A stretch of 38,517 bases of DNA. Source: Chitinophagales bacterium. Lineage in GTDB: Bacteria; Bacteroidota; Bacteroidia; Chitinophagales; Chitinophagaceae. How positions within the stretch are numbered: the stretch's first letter is position 1; the number at the start of each line of letters is the position of its first letter. A program made the position numbers and the translations under genes. The notes under the pieces are model-generated. The model was given only the letters and a program-made list of their open reading frames with translations, searched no databases and was not told where the DNA came from. Positions 34,348 to 38,517 of this stretch are shown one piece after another. The stretch covers positions 1 to 38,517 of the forward strand of contig JAURIR010000012.1 of assembly GCA_030832645.1 (NCBI GenBank), written 5' to 3'.

Positions 34348-35934
34348 ATGAATAAGAATAAAATAAGTGTATTCCTCCCCATATTTTTTTCAGTAGCTGT
34401 AATACTGGGCATGCTGATTGGATACAAATTACACAGCAATATGCCAACTACGAAAAGTTTTTTTGGCAATGCTTCCAGTAGCACAGTAAATGAAATTCTC
34501 CAATTGGTTAAGCAACGATACGTAGATACGGTTGACAGTAAAGCATTGTCGAATTCTGCAGTTGCTTCCATGCTTGAAAAATTAGACCCCCACTCCATTT
34601 ATATACCCTCTCAAGATGTAAATGAAATCAACGAAGACTTGGAAGGAAACTTTCAGGGCATTGGCATTGAGTTCAATGTTATGAACGACACAGTGAACGT
34701 GTTCAATATCATCAAAGGGGGTCCTTCGCAAGCTGCAGGACTAGAAATCGGTGATAAGATTTTAAAAGTAGACGACCGAAATGCAGTAGGATTGAAAGAT
34801 TCCGATCAATTTAAAAAATGGGTAAAAGGTCCACAGGGAACCAGTGTTACATTGACTATTCTCAGAGGTGATAAAAGTTTTACGAAAAAAATCATGCGTG
34901 ATTATGTTCCTGTTACATCCCTGGATGCCTACTACATGATCGATAAAAACAAAGGATATATTAGATTGAACAGATTTTCTAATAATACGTACAAAGAATT
35001 CATAGAGGCGCTTGAATATTTAAAGTCAAAAGGCATGAATAACCTGGTCTTGGATTTAAGAGACAATGGTGGCGGTATATTGGAAGAGGCGGTTGATATC
35101 ATTGATGAATTGGTTGGAGGAGATCAATTGCTCGTTTATACGGAAGGAATAAACAGTCCAAAAAAAGAATACAAAGCAAAAAGAAAAGGAATATTTGAGG
35201 ATGGAAAAATTGTTATTATCCTCAACGAGGGATCAGCTTCTGCTAGTGAGGTTATAGCTGGCGCACTGCAGGATCTTGATAGGGCTGTAATAGTGGGAAG
35301 AAGAAGTTTTGGAAAGGGACTTGTGCAAGAACAATTCACTTTGTCGGATGGAGCTGCATTGCGGCTCACTACAGCCAGGTATTATACTCCTTTAGGAAGA
35401 AGCATTCAAAAACCATACGACAAAGGAGTCGATCAATATGCAATGGAAGTGATGGAAAGGTATCACAACACACAATCACAATCCATTGATAGCCTCAGTA
35501 TAGAAAAAAGACGATTTGTTACAACCAAAAAGGGAAAGAAACTATACGGAGGAGGGGGCATTACGCCTGATCAATTTGTTCCGCTTGAACAATATGCGAT
35601 AGACTCAAACTTGAATATTTTTTTCAGATTGAACATGTTGAATAATTTCTCTTATTTGTATTATCTACAGCACCAGAAGGCAATTAAAGACTATCCGTCT
35701 TTCCAGCAGTTTTATACTTCCTTTCAAGTAGAAGAATCAAGTATTGCACAACTAATAAAGGAAGCAGAAAAACTTTCTTCCAAGAAAATTATATTAAACA
35801 AAGAACAGGTAAACTTTTTAAAAGAGAGAATCAGGGCGTTGATTGCAAGGTTTGTTTGGAATCAAACTGGATTCTACTACGTCATCAACGGAACAGATAA
35901 AACATATATCAAAGCAGCTGGAATACTCAATTGA
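34348..35934 (+). CDS. C-terminal processing peptidase (S41 family)
   Basis: Periplasmic serine protease of the CtpA/Prc family, anchored by an N-terminal transmembrane helix (about 8-26). A helical linker and a PDZ domain (about 95-170, with GIGIEFNVMNDTVNVFN and the AAGLEIGDKIL carboxylate-binding region) precede the S41 core. The Ser-Lys dyad can be placed at Ser298 (GSASASEV) and Lys323 (RSFGKGLVQ), with the same 25-residue spacing as E. coli Prc. The C-terminal 130 residues are helical. I use the ATG at 34348 (528 residues): the longer frame from 34261 would run into the divergent kinase gene and precede the membrane anchor. The 3' end overlaps the convergent methyltransferase by 8 bases. 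Confidence 0.94.
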   Translation: MNKNKISVFLPIFFSVAVILGMLIGYKLHSNMPTTKSFFGNASSSTVNEILQLVKQRYVDTVDSKALSNSAVASMLEKLDPHSIYIPSQDVNEINEDLEGNFQGIGIEFNVMNDTVNVFNIIKGGPSQAAGLEIGDKILKVDDRNAVGLKDSDQFKKWVKGPQGTSVTLTILRGDKSFTKKIMRDYVPVTSLDAYYMIDKNKGYIRLNRFSNNTYKEFIEALEYLKSKGMNNLVLDLRDNGGGILEEAVDIIDELVGGDQLLVYTEGINSPKKEYKAKRKGIFEDGKIVIILNEGSASASEVIAGALQDLDRAVIVGRRSFGKGLVQEQFTLSDGAALRLTTARYYTPLGRSIQKPYDKGVDQYAMEVMERYHNTQSQSIDSLSIEKRRFVTTKKGKKLYGGGGITPDQFVPLEQYAIDSNLNIFFRLNMLNNFSYLYYLQHQKAIKDYPSFQQFYTSFQVEESSIAQLIKEAEKLSSKKIILNKEQVNFLKERIRALIARFVWNQTGFYYVINGTDKTYIKAAGILN

Positions 35935-36811
35935 TATCTCTCTTGTAGATGTATATCTGTGAACTGCATGTACCGGACTGAAATATTGCTTGAATATTTG
36001 ATACCAATCCTATAAACAAGGCTACAAGCGGGTTGGATTTACCCTGCTTATATTTTTCACTCAATAAGGCAACATAAAAAGAATCAAACCACATTGGTTT
36101 AATAGCCTTTCGGTTAAATCCATGTTTACTTAACAGTATATCAATGGTTACAGGATCAAAATGATAAAGATGTCGAGGTACATCATAGGCTGCCCAATAT
36201 GCCTGGTAGTATTTTGCATCCCACGAAAAATGATTCGGAACAGCAATAACTAAAATTCCATGTTTTTTTAATATTCGTTTGAATTGTTCAATGGTTGCAT
36301 GAAGATCGTGAACATGCTCCAATACATGCCAGAGCGTTATTACATCGAATGCAGTATTCGGTAATTCAGCTAATTCATGAGGGGCATAGATCTGTTTGCC
36401 TGTCAAATCAGAAGCTCGTTTCATGGCAATTTCATCGGGTTCAATGCCAGTAACTTCCCATCCGGTGTGCTGAGCATGCTGCAGGAATGCTCCCGTACCA
36501 CAACCATAATCAAGCAGGTTACCACTTTGCAAACCGGTGTACTTTTTAAGCAATTGGATTTTTTGAAGGATGGTAAAATTTCTGACCAGTTGATATACTT
36601 TATTCATCCATCCTTTACTGCTATCCGTATGCGATATGTATTCATTCGATTTATAATACTTTCCAATTGCATCTTTCCCGGGAGGATCCTTGGTGAAAAT
36701 AAATGCACATTCACTACATCGATTCAGCTCGAAATAATTAGTGGAAACAGTAAAATCCTTTACGCGCAAATAGAATTGACTGGAATCAGAGGAACAAACA
36801 GGACATACCAT
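35927..36811 (-). CDS. SAM-dependent methyltransferase with N-terminal zinc ribbon
   Basis: Class I methyltransferase, 294 residues. The N-terminus has a four-cysteine zinc-ribbon-like site (Cys3/Cys6 and Cys32/Cys35). SAM motif I is LLDYGCGTGAFL at 99-110 with the acidic motif II GIEPDEIA near 126-133; ITLWHVLEHVHD near 163-174 and ILVIAVPNHFSWDA near 196-209 complete the fold. Related proteins act on small molecules or sugar nucleotides (3-demethylubiquinone/UbiG-like and TDP-sugar C-methyltransferase-like), so the substrate is unknown. It is 6 bases after the CCDC81/HU-like gene, in the same operon, and converges on the S41 protease. Confidence 0.87.
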   Translation of the reverse strand: MVCPVCSSDSSQFYLRVKDFTVSTNYFELNRCSECAFIFTKDPPGKDAIGKYYKSNEYISHTDSSKGWMNKVYQLVRNFTILQKIQLLKKYTGLQSGNLLDYGCGTGAFLQHAQHTGWEVTGIEPDEIAMKRASDLTGKQIYAPHELAELPNTAFDVITLWHVLEHVHDLHATIEQFKRILKKHGILVIAVPNHFSWDAKYYQAYWAAYDVPRHLYHFDPVTIDILLSKHGFNRKAIKPMWFDSFYVALLSEKYKQGKSNPLVALFIGLVSNIQAIFQSGTCSSQIYIYKRDIN

Positions 36812-36817
36812 AGAGAA

Positions 36818-37477
36818 CTAGTTTTTCAACACATACGTGCTCGCAGCATCCTTTGGATGTATGCGGTCCTGTCTTGGTTCCAAAACAGAAAAGTTACCTG
36901 ACATGAATCTTGCAACTAACAAACCAACAAAAAGAACTAAAAATACCAAAGAAGCAATTTTCCATTCAGACAGAAACTTTCTTCTTTTTTGCTCTTCAAA
37001 ATAAGTATGCAATTCTTCTGACGTTTGAATTTTGTCTCCAGTTAAAACATCGTGACTGAACTGATCTCGTATGACGTGTTCGTATTTAACTTCCTCCAGG
37101 AAAGCCAGTTGGTTCTCAGAAGGAGTAAATTGAACAACCTTGTTTTCGTTGGTAGTAAATTTTCCAATTCCTTCCCATTCCAGTTTACCATGATTTTCTA
37201 GCTGAGCATGCATTTCGTCTGCAAAACCCGAAAGCAATTCGTGTAACTGTTCATTGGAAATTTGTAACTTTTTAGTCAAATACTGTAACATCGATTCATC
37301 TGGAGCTGTCAAGTTGTTCTCAAAACGAAATCGGTACAAAGGAGGATAAAAGAGTTTATTGGCAAAATCATTGGTAGATGGAATTCTAACGACCGTCAAC
37401 ACGCCTAATCCTGGCAGGTTGACTTTACCATGCAATGAAAAATATTTAGATAACCATTTTGACAATTCGGCCTGCAT
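36818..37477 (-). CDS. CCDC81/HU-like protein with a transmembrane helix
   Basis: A 219-residue protein. Residues 1-52 (LSKWLSKYFSLHGKVNLPGLGVLTVV) resemble the first prokaryotic CCDC81-like HU domain, and about 55-120 (LTKKLQISNEQLHELL, then LEWEGIGKFT) resemble the second. A linker of about 50 residues precedes a single transmembrane helix at about 173-191 and a short C-terminal tail. In Bacteroidota such proteins often carry a SPOR domain after the helix; here the tail is only about 28 residues and has none. The frame opens with a TTG at 37481-37483, but the ATG at 37475-37477 is preferred. It begins 2 bases after the stop of the outer-membrane barrel gene. Function unproven; a nucleoid- or envelope-linking role is often proposed. 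Confidence 0.72.
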   Translation of the reverse strand: MQAELSKWLSKYFSLHGKVNLPGLGVLTVVRIPSTNDFANKLFYPPLYRFRFENNLTAPDESMLQYLTKKLQISNEQLHELLSGFADEMHAQLENHGKLEWEGIGKFTTNENKVVQFTPSENQLAFLEEVKYEHVIRDQFSHDVLTGDKIQTSEELHTYFEEQKRRKFLSEWKIASLVFLVLFVGLLVARFMSGNFSVLEPRQDRIHPKDAASTYVLKN

Positions 37478-37479
37478 GT

Positions 37480-38517
37480 TCAATTCTTTTTGGGTTTTCC
37501 CATTACATACTTCACACCTCCCCTAAAATTAAAACCATACGCTGTGTATTGGTTCCAACGCTGGTACTGAATATTCGCAATATTATTCAAATCGATCCAA
37601 AAACCCCATTTTTCATTCAATTTATAGTTAAAATCAAGGTTCAAATCAGCAGCACCCTTCATTTTTAAAAGAGAAGTTGACATTTTGTTTTTTGCATACG
37701 ATCCAGCCCATATCTGGGAATTAAACACCACTGATAACTTTTTTATTGGGTTCCACTTACCCCCAAGTATCATTTCAAAAGGCAACATTCCGAATGGTTT
37801 TTCGTAATCAATTTGCTTTTGAAAATGAATCCACTTGAGTGCAGAAGTCCATTCCAGCTCATCACTCATTTTATAGCTAATCTCTGATTTTAGCTCGATT
37901 GTCTTAAGAGAAGATTCATATGATACATTAAAGTCTTTTCCAGAAAATCCACTATTAAAAAAAAGAGGAAGACCCTGATGATCAACATACGCTGCCTCCA
38001 ACTTGAATTGAAGTCCCCGCGAAGTATATACATTAAAGCCAGTAAAAAAAACATGGTTTTGATAAATGGGTGTATTTGAACTAGGCCGAATGAAAGGATT
38101 GATTTCAAAAAGTTTTTTAAACGAATTGATTTCAAATGTATTCCTGTATCCTCCTGTTAGCAGCAAGTTTTGTTCCTTTAGTTTGTAACTAAGTTCAATG
38201 TTAGGAACTACCTGAAAATCATTTTTAACAACTGTCGGCTGCATATTGGCATTCAACGCAAATTTATTCAGCTGCACACCAGCACCAATGGGCACTTGAA
38301 GTAAAGTTGCATTAACAGCTGATAAAGTTGATTCTTTGGTATTCACCCATTCAAATCCCGGATTTGCATAGAAATGAACCTTTTTCTTCCATTTGAATTC
38401 TATGGGCATTCCTACTACTAAGTCGGTGGTAGTGAATCGGTAGTTGGTGGTAGTATAGTCGAGCCTTAGAGTAGGTTTAGTAGCAAATTTCCCCTCCTCT
38501 CCAGCAACATTCACCAA
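37480..38517 (-). CDS. Outer-membrane beta-barrel protein, C-terminal part (5' end outside window)
   Basis: At least 345 residues of alternating beta-strands that continue past the right edge, so the signal peptide and any plug domain are not visible. The final strands (NNIANIQYQRWNQY, then FNFRGGVKYVMGK) look like the end of a TonB-dependent-receptor-type barrel, except that the protein ends in a basic tail PKKN instead of an aromatic residue. The TTG at 38515-38517 is only the edge of the window and should not be taken as the start. It is followed 2 bases later by the CCDC81/HU-like gene. A TonB-dependent receptor is likely, an 8-16-strand porin-like barrel is the alternative. Confidence 0.7.
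   Translation of the reverse strand: MVNVAGEEGKFATKPTLRLDYTTTNYRFTTTDLVVGMPIEFKWKKKVHFYANPGFEWVNTKESTLSAVNATLLQVPIGAGVQLNKFALNANMQPTVVKNDFQVVPNIELSYKLKEQNLLLTGGYRNTFEINSFKKLFEINPFIRPSSNTPIYQNHVFFTGFNVYTSRGLQFKLEAAYVDHQGLPLFFNSGFSGKDFNVSYESSLKTIELKSEISYKMSDELEWTSALKWIHFQKQIDYEKPFGMLPFEMILGGKWNPIKKLSVVFNSQIWAGSYAKNKMSTSLLKMKGAADLNLDFNYKLNEKWGFWIDLNNIANIQYQRWNQYTAYGFNFRGGVKYVMGKPKKN

Noticed and set aside
1-38517. Mobile elements, CRISPR arrays, toxin-antitoxin or defence genes, tRNA or rRNA genes
   Set aside because: I looked for transposase or integrase proteins, spaced direct repeats and clover-leaf structures in the gaps and saw none.

Overview
The window looks like ordinary chromosomal DNA of a member of the phylum Bacteroidota, most likely a Chitinophagia/Chitinophagaceae-type bacterium. 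The evidence is the gene families and layout (a three-gene class B succinate dehydrogenase with one five-helix cytochrome b subunit, a very large signal peptidase I with a fused membrane domain, a prokaryotic CCDC81/HU-like membrane protein, large outer-membrane beta-barrels), the moderate-to-low GC content, and several exact matches to the Bacteroidota promoter consensus (TTTG/TTG, about 19 bases, TAnnTTTG). I see no mobile element, CRISPR array, prophage, rRNA or tRNA gene. Genes are tightly packed; the longest gap (1261-1522) is about 260 bases.

Region by region. 1-1260: the tail of an unidentified plus-strand gene abuts a UbiA-type prenyltransferase that loses its C-terminal third at an abrupt junction, preceded by a KdsC-like HAD phosphatase. 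1523-5596 (+): topoisomerase I, a SirB1-like protein, a CsaA-type tRNA-binding protein and an O6-alkylguanine-DNA methyltransferase. 5675-11089 (+): a complete tripartite RND efflux pump (lipoprotein adaptor, HAE1-type permease, TolC-type channel). 11091-15341 (-): cytidine deaminase, signal peptidase I, a DUF3052-like protein, PlsY and PrmA. 15372-17876 (-): pnp and rpsO, with conspicuous RNA hairpins between rpsO and pnp and a perfect intrinsic terminator between pnp and prmA. 17985-20368 (-): purM, an FtsE-like ATPase and a small membrane protein. 20480-23505: ribF (+), holA (-) and a coiled-coil membrane protein (+). 23559-28405 (-): a Tat-signal Gfo/Idh/MocA oxidoreductase followed by an 1149-residue outer-membrane beta-barrel protein. 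28518-32007 (-): sdhCAB. 32059-34298 (-): a BadF/BcrA-type sugar kinase, MurQ and an unknown 188-residue protein, probably an amino-sugar/peptidoglycan recycling operon. 34348-35934 (+): a C-terminal processing protease. 35927-38517 (-): an outer-membrane barrel cut by the window edge, a CCDC81/HU-like membrane protein and a zinc-ribbon methyltransferase.

Most genes are housekeeping (DNA topology and replication, translation, protein export, lipid, purine, flavin and energy metabolism). I did not find a convincing undescribed multi-gene system. The items most worth a second look are the junction at the left edge, the pnp terminator that runs into the prmA start codon, the paired hairpins in the rpsO-pnp spacer, the kinase-MurQ-unknown operon, the FtsE-like ATPase paired with a non-FtsX membrane protein, and the oxidoreductase/large barrel pair.
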